A stretch of DNA of 64,000 nucleotides from Archaeoglobus sp. (GCF_017656475.1 NZ_JACDNT010000004.1:1-64000); one strand, 5' to 3'; positions 8,492 to 17,203 are shown, numbered from the stretch's first letter. Numbers and translations: made by a program. The notes: generated from the letters alone by a model not told the origin.

Positions 8492-9600
8492 CAAAGGATG
8501 AAGAGAGGCTGCTGGAAAGTGAGAACGAGACGGTCAGAAAGTGCATGGAAATTCTTGTTGCTGAGGGTGAGGCTAATGAAGCTGAGAGGCTTATTGAGGT
8601 AAAGTCAGCGCACATTTCAGGAGTTAGCTATGACAACATTGGTGACGGAGGCTTGGAGTGGCTTGAGAGCCTTGACGCTGAACTGAAAGTTCCCGCAACG
8701 CTCAATCCCGCGGGAATGGATTTGGAGAGATGGAGAGAGATGGGAATTGATGAAGACTTCTACGAGAAGCAGATGCGCGTTCTGAAAGTCTTCGAAAGGC
8801 TGGGGGTTAGGATGACTCTAACATGCACACCATACTACCTCCTGAAACCGGAATTCGGCGACCATCTCGCATGGGCTGAGAGTTCTGCCATCGTTTACGC
8901 CAACTCAATTATAGGGGCAAGGACGAACAGGGAGAGTGGGCCGTCAGCAATTGCTGCGGCAATAATCGGGAAAATCCCCTACTACGGGATGCACATAAAG
9001 GAGAACAGGGCACCAACGATTGCTGTGAAGATCAAGGGCGATCTGGCTGCTGCAGGATATGAAGCTGGAAAAGTTCTGAGAGATGAGGTTCCCTACTTCA
9101 TTTTCGACAGGAGCGTGACGGAGGAGGAGTTGAAGCTTCTGGGTGCGGCGCTTGCAGCTACCGGGAACACAGTAATGTTCCACGCAGAGGGCATCACTCC
9201 AGAGTGGAAGGACTTTGATGTCCCGGAAGAGAAGATAGAGATTGAGGGCAGAATTGAAGGGGGATGCGAGCCTGACCTTGTGACGGTGGGCTGCCCCCAC
9301 GCCTCGCCGAAAGAGCTTGAGATTATTCTGAGCTTGCTAAAGGGAAGAAAAGTGAAGAGAGAGTTCTGGATCTTCACCGCAAGAGAGGTTGTGAGGAAAA
9401 ATCAGGATTTGGTTAAAAAGCTTGAAGAGCATGGCATTAAGGTTTTCTCCGACACCTGCATGGTCGTTTCTCCTGCAACTTCAAAATTCGAGTGCGTTAT
9501 GGTGAATTCGGGAAAAGCCTTGCATTACCTCCCCAAGAACAGAAAGGTAAACGTTCGGTTTGGCGATTTGAAGAGCTGCGTTGAAACGGCTGTTAGTTAG
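8482..9600 (+). CDS. Aconitase X-type phosphomevalonate dehydratase, large subunit
   Basis: The 372-residue protein is an AcnX-type (DUF521) hydro-lyase. In the archaeal mevalonate pathway this subunit, with a small DUF126 subunit, dehydrates (R)-5-phosphomevalonate to trans-anhydromevalonate phosphate on the way to isoprenoid lipids. Candidate Fe-S cysteines lie in conserved contexts: Cys115 (TCTPYY), Cys271 (VGCPHAS) and Cys326 (SDTCMVV). The stretch SGPSAIAAAIIGKIPYYG is characteristic. The GTG start at 8482 follows AAAGGAGGTGA at 8467-8477. The DUF126 subunit is not in this window, so the complex is encoded at two loci. Assignment to mevalonate rather than proline-type AcnX rests on the archaeal context. 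Confidence 0.88.
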   Translation: MYLTKDEERLLESENETVRKCMEILVAEGEANEAERLIEVKSAHISGVSYDNIGDGGLEWLESLDAELKVPATLNPAGMDLERWREMGIDEDFYEKQMRVLKVFERLGVRMTLTCTPYYLLKPEFGDHLAWAESSAIVYANSIIGARTNRESGPSAIAAAIIGKIPYYGMHIKENRAPTIAVKIKGDLAAAGYEAGKVLRDEVPYFIFDRSVTEEELKLLGAALAATGNTVMFHAEGITPEWKDFDVPEEKIEIEGRIEGGCEPDLVTVGCPHASPKELEIILSLLKGRKVKREFWIFTAREVVRKNQDLVKKLEEHGIKVFSDTCMVVSPATSKFECVMVNSGKALHYLPKNRKVNVRFGDLKSCVETAVS

Positions 9601-10039
9601 ACTTGAGAAAATCGATGAGTTTTTTCTTTACAGCTTCTTCATTTTCTTTGAGTTCTCTCCTCTTCACAAGCATAGTATCGGCAGTTAAAGCACCGTATTT
9701 TATGGCAAATTTTAGGTAAAACTCGGCATACCTCTTCTCGTCGAACCCGCCGTAGCAAATTACCATTTTAATCTTTTTACCATCTGCATATTTTCTGAAA
9801 AAAGCTGTTACCGGAGGGCAGTTCAGAGTCCACTTCGGAAAGCACAGCACAATTTCACTGCCGGAGGGTGGCTGTGTGTCTATTTTCACGCCAAGATAGG
9901 GGATAAATGAGAGGATGAGCCATAAAATGTAGGGAAGCTTGTAACTCTTTATCTCTCGCACCTCTCCATCAAATTCTGACGCCAGAATTTCCGCAATTCT
10001 CCTGCTGTTTCCGGTAAAGGTGTAGTAGTAAATTTCCAC
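9593..10039 (-). CDS. Flavodoxin-like protein
   Basis: A 148-residue flavodoxin fold: EIYYYTFTGNSRRIA at the N-terminus matches the FMN-phosphate loop (T-x-TGNS), and CFPKWTLNCPP and ICYGGFDEKRYAE correspond to the other flavin-binding loops. It probably carries electrons or quinone-reductase activity; the partner is unknown. The open frame extends upstream to 10087, but that part covers the AT box and the start of the divergent gene. I therefore choose the GTG at 10039, about 20 nt downstream of the AT box, which begins right at the flavodoxin fold. Its end overlaps the phosphomevalonate dehydratase gene by 8 nt, tail to tail. Confidence 0.8.
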   Translation of the reverse strand: MEIYYYTFTGNSRRIAEILASEFDGEVREIKSYKLPYILWLILSFIPYLGVKIDTQPPSGSEIVLCFPKWTLNCPPVTAFFRKYADGKKIKMVICYGGFDEKRYAEFYLKFAIKYGALTADTMLVKRRELKENEEAVKKKLIDFLKSN

Positions 10040-10051
10040 GAAATGAGTTGG

Positions 10052-10064
10052 GATAAATATTTTT
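10052..10064. promoter_or_regulatory. AT box shared by two divergent, apparently leaderless genes
   Basis: GATAAATATTTTTAC lies between the flavodoxin start (GTG at 10039, minus) and the 92-aa gene (ATG at 10086, plus). It reads as TATA on either strand and is about 20-27 nt from each start, so one element may serve both directions. Confidence 0.5.
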
Positions 10065-10085
10065 ACTCTTTGCCCTACTTGATAC

Positions 10086-10364
10086 ATGCCGGCCTACGTT
10101 TTCAGCAAGGAGAGCTTCCTCAAGTTTCTGGAGGGGCACCTAGATGAAGATGTCGTCATCGTTGTGTCGAGTGACGTAACGGATTTCAGAAAGGAAGTTA
10201 CGGAATCTCTTGTGGGAGAGAAGGAGTACTGCTTTGCAGAGTTTGCCATTCCTGCGGATATATTCGATGCCGATGAGGAGGAGCTTGATGAGCTCATGAA
10301 GTATGCAATCGTGTTTGTAGAGAAGGAAATGTTAAGCGAATCCGGAAAGAAGGCTATTAGATGA
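10086..10364 (+). CDS. Small acidic hypothetical protein, 92 aa
   Basis: I do not recognise it. The protein is acidic, with a run of Asp/Glu around residues 58-66 (DADEEELDEL), and has one Cys. There is no membrane segment. Its last 4 nt overlap the ATG of the downstream nuclease-like gene (ATGA), so the two are translationally coupled and probably act together. An inhibitor or partner of the nuclease is one possibility, purely by position. The ATG sits 26 nt after an AT box, consistent with a leaderless message. Confidence 0.7.
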   Translation: MPAYVFSKESFLKFLEGHLDEDVVIVVSSDVTDFRKEVTESLVGEKEYCFAEFAIPADIFDADEEELDELMKYAIVFVEKEMLSESGKKAIR

Positions 10365-10750
10365 AGTGGCAGGAATTTGAGGAAGAGGTAAGAAAAATCT
10401 GCGAAGCTCACGGCTTCTCCACCAAGTTCAGGTGCGTGTTTAAAGATGAAGAGGGAAAGTCGGAGATAGATGTGGTCGCTGAGAGATACGGCATCGTGCT
10501 TTGCTTCGATGCAAAGCTTTACTCTGCATCAAGATACAGGGTTTCGCAGCTCAAAAAGGAGGCAGAAAGGCACAGGGAGAGAGTGGAGCGATTTTCAGCA
10601 ATAACGGGAAAAAAGGCTGTTCCGGTAATCGTGAGCTTCATCGACGATCCTCTCCGCTTTCACTCCGGATGCATCATCGTTCCCTATCACGCTCTAAACG
10701 AGTTTCTCGCCAATCTGCACTACTACCTCGCAGAGTTCGGTTTTCTATGA
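10361..10750 (+). CDS. PD-(D/E)XK-type nuclease-like protein, 129 aa
   Basis: The order of acidic residues fits the restriction endonuclease-like fold: an early Glu helix (EFEEEVRKICEAHGF), then SEIDVVAER with the active-site Asp, then a strand ending FDAK (D-x-K). The size resembles archaeal Holliday junction resolvases and RecB-like small nucleases, but it lacks the basic N-terminus of Hjc. It is coupled by a 4-nt overlap to the acidic 92-aa gene upstream, and its 3' end overlaps gatA tail to tail by 6 nt. DNA repair, restriction or RNA cleavage are all open. The fold assignment is from motif spacing only. Confidence 0.65.
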   Translation: MKWQEFEEEVRKICEAHGFSTKFRCVFKDEEGKSEIDVVAERYGIVLCFDAKLYSASRYRVSQLKKEAERHRERVERFSAITGKKAVPVIVSFIDDPLRFHSGCIIVPYHALNEFLANLHYYLAEFGFL

Positions 10751-12112
10751 CTGCAACCTTTCTCCAAGCCACTTCCCTAAGTTGAGCAGCGTGTTTTCCG
10801 AGAAGTAGTTCCCAATCACCTGCAGTCCGACAGGCAACCCCCTCTCAAACCCAATGGGAACGCTCAACGCCGGAAGTCCGGCCAGGTTAATCGGAACTGT
10901 ATTAACGTCAGCCTTGTACATCGTCAGCGGGTCAGCGAGTTCTCCTATTTTGAATGGTAAGGAAGGCATGGTGGGTGAGATGAGAATGTCATACTCCTCG
11001 AAGGCCTTTTTGAAATCCCTGATGACAAGTGTCCTCACTTTCTGAGCCTTCAGATAGTACTTGCCGTAGTAACCTGCAGATAAGGCATAGCTGCCGAGCA
11101 TTATCCTCCTTTTTACCTCATCCCCGAATCCCTCTGCCCTGACCTTTGAAAAGTACCTTCTCCACGAATCGAGCTTCTCTAATGCGTAACCGTACCTCAC
11201 ACCATCATATCTGGCGAGGTTTGACGATGCTTCGCTCATGGCGATGATGTAGTACGCTGCGAGAGCGTACTTGAAAGACGGCATGCTAACTTCTTTGACT
11301 TCATGCTTCTCCTTGATGACTTCAACAGCCTCGCTGAAGCGCTTCATCACATCTTCATTGCCCCCCATCTCCGCAATCACACCGACCTTCAGCTTCCTGT
11401 CCTCAGGAACGAATTTGAACTCCTTTCCGGAGTTTGTTGAATCTCTGCGATCTTTGCCTGCAATGACCTCAAGCAGTAAAGCGAGGTCGTCAATGCTGTC
11501 AGCCATCGGGCCTATCTGCTCTAAGGAATTTGCGTAGGGGATAAGTCCGTACCTCGAAACGAGGCCGTAGGTCGGCTTTAAGCCATAAATACCGCAGAAG
11601 CTCGCGGGACACCTTATACTACCTCCCGTGTCACTTCCCAATGATAAGACTGCCTCGTCTGCCGCTACTACAGCAGCACTTCCCCCGCTACTCCCTCCAG
11701 CAACTCTGTCAAGGTCGTAGGGATTCCTGACAACACCGTAGTAGCTGGTTTCCGTCGTGGTGCCCATTGCAAACTCGTCCATGTTTGCCTTTCCGATAAT
11801 GATCGCACCCTCAGCCTTTAATCTCTCAACTACGTGGGCATCAAAGACCGGCTTGTAGTCGCTGAGCATTTTCGATGCGCATGTCGTGAGAATGCCTTTG
11901 GTGGAGATGTTGTCCTTCACCGCCACCGGAATTCCGGCAAGTCTGCCCTTAAGCTCTCCTCTGTCGTACTTCTCCGCCATTTTCAGTGCATCATCTTTGC
12001 AGACAGTTATGTAGCCGTTAAGCTTGCTCTTCTCAATGCGTTCGAGCATCTCGGAAACGGCATCGTAGCATCCGTGACTCTCAACCTTTTCCTTCCACTC
12101 AGTTATCCTCAC
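10745..12112 (-). CDS. gatA: Asp/Glu-tRNA amidotransferase subunit A
   Basis: GatA releases ammonia from glutamine so that GatB can amidate Asp-tRNA-Asn (and in some organisms Glu-tRNA-Gln). The 455-residue amidase-signature protein shows the catalytic Lys66 (VAVKDN), the GGSSGGS loop with Ser141-Ser142, and the Ser164 nucleophile region (DTGGSIRCPAS). It starts with GTG, overlapping the gatC stop as GTGA. gatC is immediately upstream; gatB is not in the window. Archaea usually make Gln-tRNA with GatDE, so GatCAB here most likely serves Asn-tRNA. Confidence 0.96.
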   Translation of the reverse strand: MRITEWKEKVESHGCYDAVSEMLERIEKSKLNGYITVCKDDALKMAEKYDRGELKGRLAGIPVAVKDNISTKGILTTCASKMLSDYKPVFDAHVVERLKAEGAIIIGKANMDEFAMGTTTETSYYGVVRNPYDLDRVAGGSSGGSAAVVAADEAVLSLGSDTGGSIRCPASFCGIYGLKPTYGLVSRYGLIPYANSLEQIGPMADSIDDLALLLEVIAGKDRRDSTNSGKEFKFVPEDRKLKVGVIAEMGGNEDVMKRFSEAVEVIKEKHEVKEVSMPSFKYALAAYYIIAMSEASSNLARYDGVRYGYALEKLDSWRRYFSKVRAEGFGDEVKRRIMLGSYALSAGYYGKYYLKAQKVRTLVIRDFKKAFEEYDILISPTMPSLPFKIGELADPLTMYKADVNTVPINLAGLPALSVPIGFERGLPVGLQVIGNYFSENTLLNLGKWLGERLQS

Positions 12113-12390
12113 TCAACCACCCTCGGCCCCTTGAAGTAACCCTCTTCCTTATGCTTGGCGTTGCTCAAAGCCTCCTCCTGCGATAAATACTCACCCTCTA
12201 CATCCTCTCTGAAGACGTTTGTGATTGGTAGAACGTGAAATGTTGGCTCAACATCCTCCTCAGCCTCGTCAAGGATGTTGAAGTAATCGATAATCTTTTC
12301 AAACTCCTTTCTGAACTTCTTAGCCTGCTCTTCAGTTATCTCAATTTTGGCCAGCTCTGCCGTGTGGTAAACGTCCTCGATGGATACCAT
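12109..12390 (-). CDS. gatC: Asp/Glu-tRNA amidotransferase subunit C
   Basis: A 93-residue GatC, the small clamp that holds GatA and GatB together. The family pattern is clear: HTAELAKIEITEEQ at the N-terminus, the FRKEFEKIIDYFNILDE helix, and a C-terminal EEGYFKGPRVVE. The ATG at 12390 is preceded by CATTTATTAC about 25 nt upstream, so it is probably leaderless and first of the gatCA pair. Confidence 0.95.
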   Translation of the reverse strand: MVSIEDVYHTAELAKIEITEEQAKKFRKEFEKIIDYFNILDEAEEDVEPTFHVLPITNVFREDVEGEYLSQEEALSNAKHKEEGYFKGPRVVE

Positions 12391-12460
12391 GGGAGCGAGT
12401 TGAGGTTGAGTAATAAATGGTTTTTCAAGTGAAGCAGTGGTGAAAAAACCTCAAAACAAC

Positions 12461-13270
12461 TTAACTTCTTAAAGCCTTTAAAGCAGCTTCCCTCATAACC
12501 TCGACATCTGGCTTAACGCCAGTCCAGATTTCAAATGCCTTGGCACCCTGATGTACGAGCATCTCTATGCCGTAAACAACCCTGCAACCCCTCCTTTTGG
12601 CCTCTAAAATCAGCGGTGTGTTCATTGGGTTGTAGACTGTATCAAAAACCAGCTCCACACCATCCAGCAGTGAAGACGGCACGGGCATCTCAGCCCTGAA
12701 ACCACTCATTCCAAGCGGGGTGGCGTTAACCAGAACGTCAATCTTCCCTTTGAGCTCCTCAACTCTGCTCAGCGGCCAGAAGATGCACTCTCCATACATC
12801 CTCAGCATCTCCACCGCTTCCATACCCTTCGACTCAGTCCTGTTTGCGAGGATTACGGTGGAACCCATCTCCAGCAAAGCCAGTGCTGCAGCCTTCCCTG
12901 CCCCTCCTGCCCCTACAACCAAGGCAATTTTTCCATTCAAATCGTTTCCGGCAAGTGCAGCCTTCACGCCGTGGACGTCGGTGTTGTATCCGACCATCTC
13001 GACTAGGTCGATTGTGTTCACCGTCCTGATCTTCGCAGCCTCTCCTTTAAGCTCCACAAACTCAACAACGTTTTCCTTAAACGGAATGGTAACGTTCAAC
13101 CCCTTAAATCTCAGAGCCTTAGCACCGAAAACAGCATCTCTTAATTTGTCAGGCTTAACTTCAAAAGCCAGGTAAATACCATCTATTCCTGCATCTTTTA
13201 AAGCTGCGTTTTGCATTGCAGGCGAGACGGAATGCTTAACGGGAAACCCGATGAGGCCTAAGTAGAGCAT
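12461..13270 (-). CDS. aroE: Shikimate dehydrogenase
   Basis: AroE reduces 3-dehydroshikimate to shikimate with NADPH. The N-terminal substrate domain has GFPVKHSVSPAMQNAA and the LNVTIPFKENV motif with its catalytic Lys. The nucleotide domain has VVGAGGAGKAAALALL and a NRTESKG loop typical of NADP specificity. The open frame extends to 13288, but the ATG at 13270 (MLYLGLIGFP) begins at the conserved first strand and lies 24 nt after CACTTTATTTAC, so I take it as a leaderless start (269 aa). No other aromatic pathway genes are adjacent. Confidence 0.95.
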   Translation of the reverse strand: MLYLGLIGFPVKHSVSPAMQNAALKDAGIDGIYLAFEVKPDKLRDAVFGAKALRFKGLNVTIPFKENVVEFVELKGEAAKIRTVNTIDLVEMVGYNTDVHGVKAALAGNDLNGKIALVVGAGGAGKAAALALLEMGSTVILANRTESKGMEAVEMLRMYGECIFWPLSRVEELKGKIDVLVNATPLGMSGFRAEMPVPSSLLDGVELVFDTVYNPMNTPLILEAKRRGCRVVYGIEMLVHQGAKAFEIWTGVKPDVEVMREAALKALRS

Positions 13271-13367
13271 AGCGCACGTAGTTGCCAAGTAAATAAAGTG
13301 TTTTCGTGCAGGAATGGGTGGTATTACCGAGCGGTAAGTATTTATCCAAAGCCACGTAGTAAGGACG

Positions 13368-13778
13368 ATGAAGAGTTACGAGGAACTCCTTGAAAGAGCT
13401 TTTGAAAAGCTTGCTGATAAGGAAGTTAGCAGGAGGGAGAGGTTCGAAATACCGAAGGTCAGCATTCAAAGAGAAGGAGCCAGAACGATACTGAAGAATT
13501 TTTCACAGATTGCCAAAACGCTCAACAGGAGTGAGGATCACCTCTACAAGTACATCGTCAAGTCACTCGGTACAGCGGGCTTCATCGACAATGGAAGGCT
13601 TATTCTCCAGGGTAAGTTCACGGAAAGCGAACTGCAGAAGGAGGTTGACGACTATGTAAAGCTTTATGTCCTTTGCAAAGAGTGCAACTCTCCTGATACA
13701 GAGTTCGTGAAGGAAGAGAGAGTGCTCATGCTCCGCTGCCTTGCTTGCGGGGCAAAGCACCCGGTGAGAAACATCTGA
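13368..13778 (+). CDS. eif2b: Translation initiation factor aIF2, beta subunit
   Basis: The beta subunit of the heterotrimeric factor that delivers initiator Met-tRNA to the ribosome. The 136-residue protein has the alpha-beta core (RTILKNFSQIAKTLNR...HLYKYIVKSLGTAG) and the C-terminal zinc-binding domain CKEC...CLAC. A TATA-like AGTATTTATCC at 13336-13346 is about 26 nt before the ATG, so it is probably leaderless. The stop overlaps the next start by one base, in an operon with DUF424 and an RNA methyltransferase. Confidence 0.96.
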   Translation: MKSYEELLERAFEKLADKEVSRRERFEIPKVSIQREGARTILKNFSQIAKTLNRSEDHLYKYIVKSLGTAGFIDNGRLILQGKFTESELQKEVDDYVKLYVLCKECNSPDTEFVKEERVLMLRCLACGAKHPVRNI

Positions 13779-14071
13779 TGTTCAGAATGCGAGTTTACAG
13801 GGTAAAAGGGGAAGTGCTCGTTGCCGTCTGCGACTCAGATATAGTCGGCAGAACCTTCAGAGAGGGAGAGCTTAAACTGGAGGTAAAGGAGAGCTTCTAC
13901 GGAGAGGAGGAAGTCGGAGAGGAGGAAGTAAAGAGGGCTTTGAGAAATGCGACGATTGCAAACATTACTGGTAGCAAGGCCGTCAGTCTTGCCGTGAGGA
14001 TTGGTATTATTGACAAAAACAGGATTCTTTACATTGAAGGATGCCCGCACGCTCAGATGGTAGTAATTTGA
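13778..14071 (+). CDS. DUF424-family protein
   Basis: A small (97 aa) archaeal protein of the DUF424 type: MFRMRVYRVKGEVLVAVCDSDIVGRTFREGELKLEV, then an acidic loop and IANITGSKAVSLAVRIGIID, ending with the CPHAQMVVI element. The function is not established. The family is habitually linked to translation genes, as here, between aIF2-beta and an RNA m5C methyltransferase. The frame is open upstream, but the ATG at 13778 overlaps the aIF2-beta stop (TGATG) and begins at the conserved N-terminus. The 3' end overlaps the next gene by about 30 nt. Confidence 0.85.
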   Translation: MFRMRVYRVKGEVLVAVCDSDIVGRTFREGELKLEVKESFYGEEEVGEEEVKRALRNATIANITGSKAVSLAVRIGIIDKNRILYIEGCPHAQMVVI

Positions 14072-15351
14072 TTCCCACACAGGAGATAGCGGCAAAGGTT
14101 CTGGCGGAGGTCGAGAGAAGCAGAATTTCAGTTAAATCTGCAGTCCAGAAAATTGCCGGGAGATTTGACTACAAGATTAGGGGAAGTGTGCACGCCTACA
14201 GCCTCGAAACTCTCAAAAGGCTGAACGCAATAGATTTTTACCTTAAATCAACACTCAAAAACTTCGATAAGCTTGACCTCTTCACAAAAAACCTGCTCAG
14301 GATTGCAGTTTACGAGATGAAATACAAAGGCGTCCATCCTGCACTGGCAACGGATTCTGCTGTGAGAATTGCGAGGAAGAAGGGAAAAGCACCCCTCGTG
14401 AATGCTGTCCTTAGAAATGTGGAGAAACTCGAAATCTCTCCCGGAAACAGATTAAAAGAAATTTCTCTCAAATACTTTCACCCTGAGTGGTTTGTAAAAT
14501 ATTCCATCGAGCTTCTGGGTGAGGATGATGCGTTAAGGCTGATGGAAGCCAACCTGAAGAACCCTCAGGTTTACGTGAGAGTGAACGAGCTTAAAAGCTC
14601 TATTGAGGCTGTGAGAAGATATCTGGAAGATAACGGAGTCGTGCTTGAGGAAACCTTTCTTGAGGAGGTTTTTCGCGTCAAAAGTTACGATAAACACCCC
14701 GCATCACTTGAGTGGCACTCAAAAGGCAAATACGTCATACAGGATCTCGCTTCATGCTTCGTCTCTAAAGCCCTCAACCCGTCTCCTGGCGAGGTAGTTC
14801 TTGACCTTGCCGCAGCACCGGGAATGAAGACAGCCCACATGGCGATGCTCATGCAGAACGAGGGGAAAATCGTGGCCATTGACAACTCTCCGGAGAGGGT
14901 TAGAAGGATGAAGAGCAAATTGAAGCAGCTTGGCGTTAAAATTGCGGAGGTGAAACTTGGAGACGGATGCAAGTTTGAGTATGATGCTGACAAAGCTCTC
15001 GTAGATGCTCCGTGCTCATCTACGGGCAACTACGCATCCCAGCCAAATGTGAAGTGGACGTTCGACGAGCGAAAGTTCAAATCCACTTTAAAAGTTCAGA
15101 GAAAAATGATTGAGAATGCTTTGAAAAACGCTCAGGAAGTCGTTTACGCAACATGCTCGATAACCTTTGAGGAAAATGAAGGAAACCTGCTGAAAATCGG
15201 AGCTAAAGTCCTGCCCTTGCCTTCGCCTTTCGGCAGGGGGACTAGGGAGTTTAAGGGCATGGAGTTCAGAGACTGGGACAAGGTTGTCAGAAGCTTTCCG
15301 CATCTGCACAATACAGCGGGATTCTTCATCTCAAAACTGACAGATTTGTAA
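14041..15351 (+). CDS. NOL1/NOP2/Sun-family RNA m5C methyltransferase with NusB-like domain
   Basis: The 436-residue protein combines an N-terminal NusB-like RNA-binding domain (about 10-140), as in bacterial RsmB, with a Sun-family Rossmann domain. SAM binding is at DLAAAPGMKTAHMA; the two catalytic cysteines are Cys325 in PCSSTGN and Cys372 in ATCSI, the pair that defines RNA m5C methyltransferases. The target (tRNA or rRNA cytosine) is not determined. The ATG at 14041 overlaps DUF424 by 31 nt; a TTG at 14068 is an alternative start, nearer the end of that gene. The 3' end overlaps cobS by 21 nt, tail to tail. Confidence 0.9.
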   Translation: MPARSDGSNLIPTQEIAAKVLAEVERSRISVKSAVQKIAGRFDYKIRGSVHAYSLETLKRLNAIDFYLKSTLKNFDKLDLFTKNLLRIAVYEMKYKGVHPALATDSAVRIARKKGKAPLVNAVLRNVEKLEISPGNRLKEISLKYFHPEWFVKYSIELLGEDDALRLMEANLKNPQVYVRVNELKSSIEAVRRYLEDNGVVLEETFLEEVFRVKSYDKHPASLEWHSKGKYVIQDLASCFVSKALNPSPGEVVLDLAAAPGMKTAHMAMLMQNEGKIVAIDNSPERVRRMKSKLKQLGVKIAEVKLGDGCKFEYDADKALVDAPCSSTGNYASQPNVKWTFDERKFKSTLKVQRKMIENALKNAQEVVYATCSITFEENEGNLLKIGAKVLPLPSPFGRGTREFKGMEFRDWDKVVRSFPHLHNTAGFFISKLTDL

Positions 15352-16023
15352 AACTGCCAGAGATGCGACAAAAGCTAGACAGTTTGCCGAGCCTATCACG
15401 TCTCCATTTATCCCTCCAAAATGCTTTTCGGAGTATTTCTTCAGAAAGACGACTGCTACAAGTGCAAAAGCCACTGCAACAGCAGACTTAGCACCAATTT
15501 TGTAGCAAACCAGCACTACCGGCAACGCTCCAAACAAAACATCTCTGAAAGAAATCTTCTCCATAAAATACGACGCCATCCCCTCCCAGCTTGGCCTTGA
15601 TGTAAACATCAGAAGTAGCATCGAGTATTTGGCCAATACCTGCGAGAGAAGAATTTCCCAGAGTCCGGATTGCGAGAGTAGGCTGTAGAGCATTACAAAG
15701 TAAATCACCACAACTGCAACACCGCCTGTTCCTGTGTTGAGGTCTTTAATTGCATCCCTCTTTTTGCCTTCAGGAGCAAAAAGCGCGTCTCCAAAATCTG
15801 CCAGCCCGTCAACGTGATTTATCCCCTCAACTGCCAAATAGAGCACAACAGCCAGAAACCTCACATCCATAAAGTCCTTGATTAGATAGGGAATTGAGAC
15901 TACTAAGGAAATCAGAACAGCTGTGTAGGGAAAAAGCCATAGGTTCTTTCTCAGTTCTTCAATATTTCCACCTAAGGGGATTGTTGTGAGAAAGGAAATC
16001 GACGCTCTGATGGCTTCAATCAT
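15331..16023 (-). CDS. cobS: Adenosylcobinamide-GDP ribazoletransferase (cobalamin synthase)
   Basis: CobS joins adenosylcobinamide-GDP to alpha-ribazole in the last steps of B12 synthesis. It is a 230-residue integral membrane protein with several hydrophobic helices and the family's acidic motif [13 protein letters not shown] (about 68-80), followed by [14 protein letters not shown]. The start overlaps the pcm stop by 8 nt; with cobY two genes upstream it forms a cobY-pcm-cobS operon, so the two enzymes of nucleotide-loop assembly are co-transcribed. Confidence 0.95.
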   Translation of the reverse strand: MIEAIRASISFLTTIPLGGNIEELRKNLWLFPYTAVLISLVVSIPYLIKDFMDVRFLAVVLYLAVEGINHVDGLADFGDALFAPEGKKRDAIKDLNTGTGGVAVVVIYFVMLYSLLSQSGLWEILLSQVLAKYSMLLLMFTSRPSWEGMASYFMEKISFRDVLFGALPVVLVCYKIGAKSAVAVAFALVAVVFLKKYSEKHFGGINGDVIGSANCLAFVASLAVLQICQF

Positions 16024-16675
16024 ACCTTACACTTTTGAATCCATACTCACCTCTCAGCGGCACAAATCTGACAGACCCCCAATTTCTCTTTTTCACATTG
16101 CCTTCTTCGTCCTTCTCGACGATAACGAGCCACTGTACGGAATTACCGATAGGAATAACCATCTTCCCTCCAGGCTTCAGCTGATCCACAAGCGGCTTGG
16201 GTATGTCGGGGGCTGCTGCGGTTACATAGATTTTATCGTAAGGAGCTTCCTTTTCGTACCCCTTACTCCCGTCTCCAACTATAACCTCTACATTTTCGTA
16301 TCCAAGAGCCTTTAGAATCGTTCTTGCCCTCTCAGCCAGCTCCGGGATGTATTCGATGGAGATCACCTTTCTCTTCTTCCCGACAATTTCCGCCACAACT
16401 GCAGCGTGATATCCGCATCCTGTGCCGACCTCGAGAACTTTGTCTCCTTCCTTTAAATCCAGAAGCTCGCACATTATCGCCACCATGTGCGGCGCGCTTA
16501 TAGTCTGGCCGTAGCCTATGGGGAGTGGAGTATCCACGTAGGCCTCTTCCTTGTACCTTTCTGGGACGAAAAGGTGTCGGGGAACCTTCTTTATTGCCTC
16601 GTAAACTTTCTTGCTTAAATTAAGCTCGTACCTCAACCTTTCTGCAAGCCTTTCCCTTTTCTCATCGTAGTCCAT
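16016..16675 (-). CDS. pcm: Protein-L-isoaspartate O-methyltransferase
   Basis: Pcm methylates L-isoaspartyl residues of damaged proteins to begin their repair, useful at high temperature. The 219 residues include [26 protein letters not shown] (substrate-binding region) and the SAM motif [18 protein letters not shown]. The sequence is full length for the family. The start lies 43 nt inside the 3' end of cobY, an unusually long overlap, and its own end overlaps cobS. Confidence 0.97.
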   Translation of the reverse strand: MDYDEKRERLAERLRYELNLSKKVYEAIKKVPRHLFVPERYKEEAYVDTPLPIGYGQTISAPHMVAIMCELLDLKEGDKVLEVGTGCGYHAAVVAEIVGKKRKVISIEYIPELAERARTILKALGYENVEVIVGDGSKGYEKEAPYDKIYVTAAAPDIPKPLVDQLKPGGKMVIPIGNSVQWLVIVEKDEEGNVKKRNWGSVRFVPLRGEYGFKSVRYD

Positions 16676-17175
16676 AACCTCTCAGCCCTCTTAACATCGT
16701 CAATTGTGTTTACGTTCACAATACTGTCTTTCTCGATACTATATATCTCTTCTTCCTGCCAACCACTAAAAAGCGGGTCTATAATGTTCACACCCACCGG
16801 CTCATCCTCCATAACCACTGTAAGAGCAGGTTTTACCGTTTTCATATATACCTCAACAATTTCAAAGGCAAGGTCTTTGATGTAAACTATGTCTGCTGAG
16901 GCAACTACAACCGGCTCGTCGATAGAAAGCTCATCGCATGCTTCACTGTAATCCTCGATGTAACCTCTTCCCGCCGACCTGTAAATTTCCACACCCCTCT
17001 CTGCAAGATACTTTTCCGTCTCCGGTGTGTATGGAGATGTTACGCCAATAACGTCAAAGTCCTTGTACTGCAGTAAGGAGTGGTCGACGAGCTTCATTCC
17101 GCAAACCTCAAACAGAGGCTTTTCTCCCCTCCCAAGTCTCGTTCCCTTTCCTCCACACATCAGGAGAGTTAGCAT
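16633..17175 (-). CDS. cobY: Adenosylcobinamide-phosphate guanylyltransferase CobY
   Basis: CobY is the archaeal replacement for CobU: it transfers GMP from GTP to adenosylcobinamide phosphate. The 180 residues carry the nucleotidyltransferase signature [14 protein letters not shown] (8-21), [12 protein letters not shown] for metal binding and DPVG-like [15 protein letters not shown]. Its substrate is passed to CobS two genes downstream. The start ATG at 17175 is 53 bp from the divergent rps3ae start and about 24 nt from the AT box between them. Confidence 0.93.
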   Translation of the reverse strand: MLTLLMCGGKGTRLGRGEKPLFEVCGMKLVDHSLLQYKDFDVIGVTSPYTPETEKYLAERGVEIYRSAGRGYIEDYSEACDELSIDEPVVVASADIVYIKDLAFEIVEVYMKTVKPALTVVMEDEPVGVNIIDPLFSGWQEEEIYSIEKDSIVNVNTIDDVKRAERLWTTMRKGKGLQKG

Positions 17176-17192
17176 GAACTATCGTCTCCAAA

Positions 17193-17203
17193 AGTTTTAT
17201 TAA
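17193..17203. promoter_or_regulatory. AT box between divergent cobY and rps3ae
   Basis: TTTTATTAATT is the only TATA-like element in the 52 bp between the two starts. It is about 24 nt from the cobY ATG and 29 nt from the rps3ae ATG, so it may direct transcription both ways. Confidence 0.5.
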
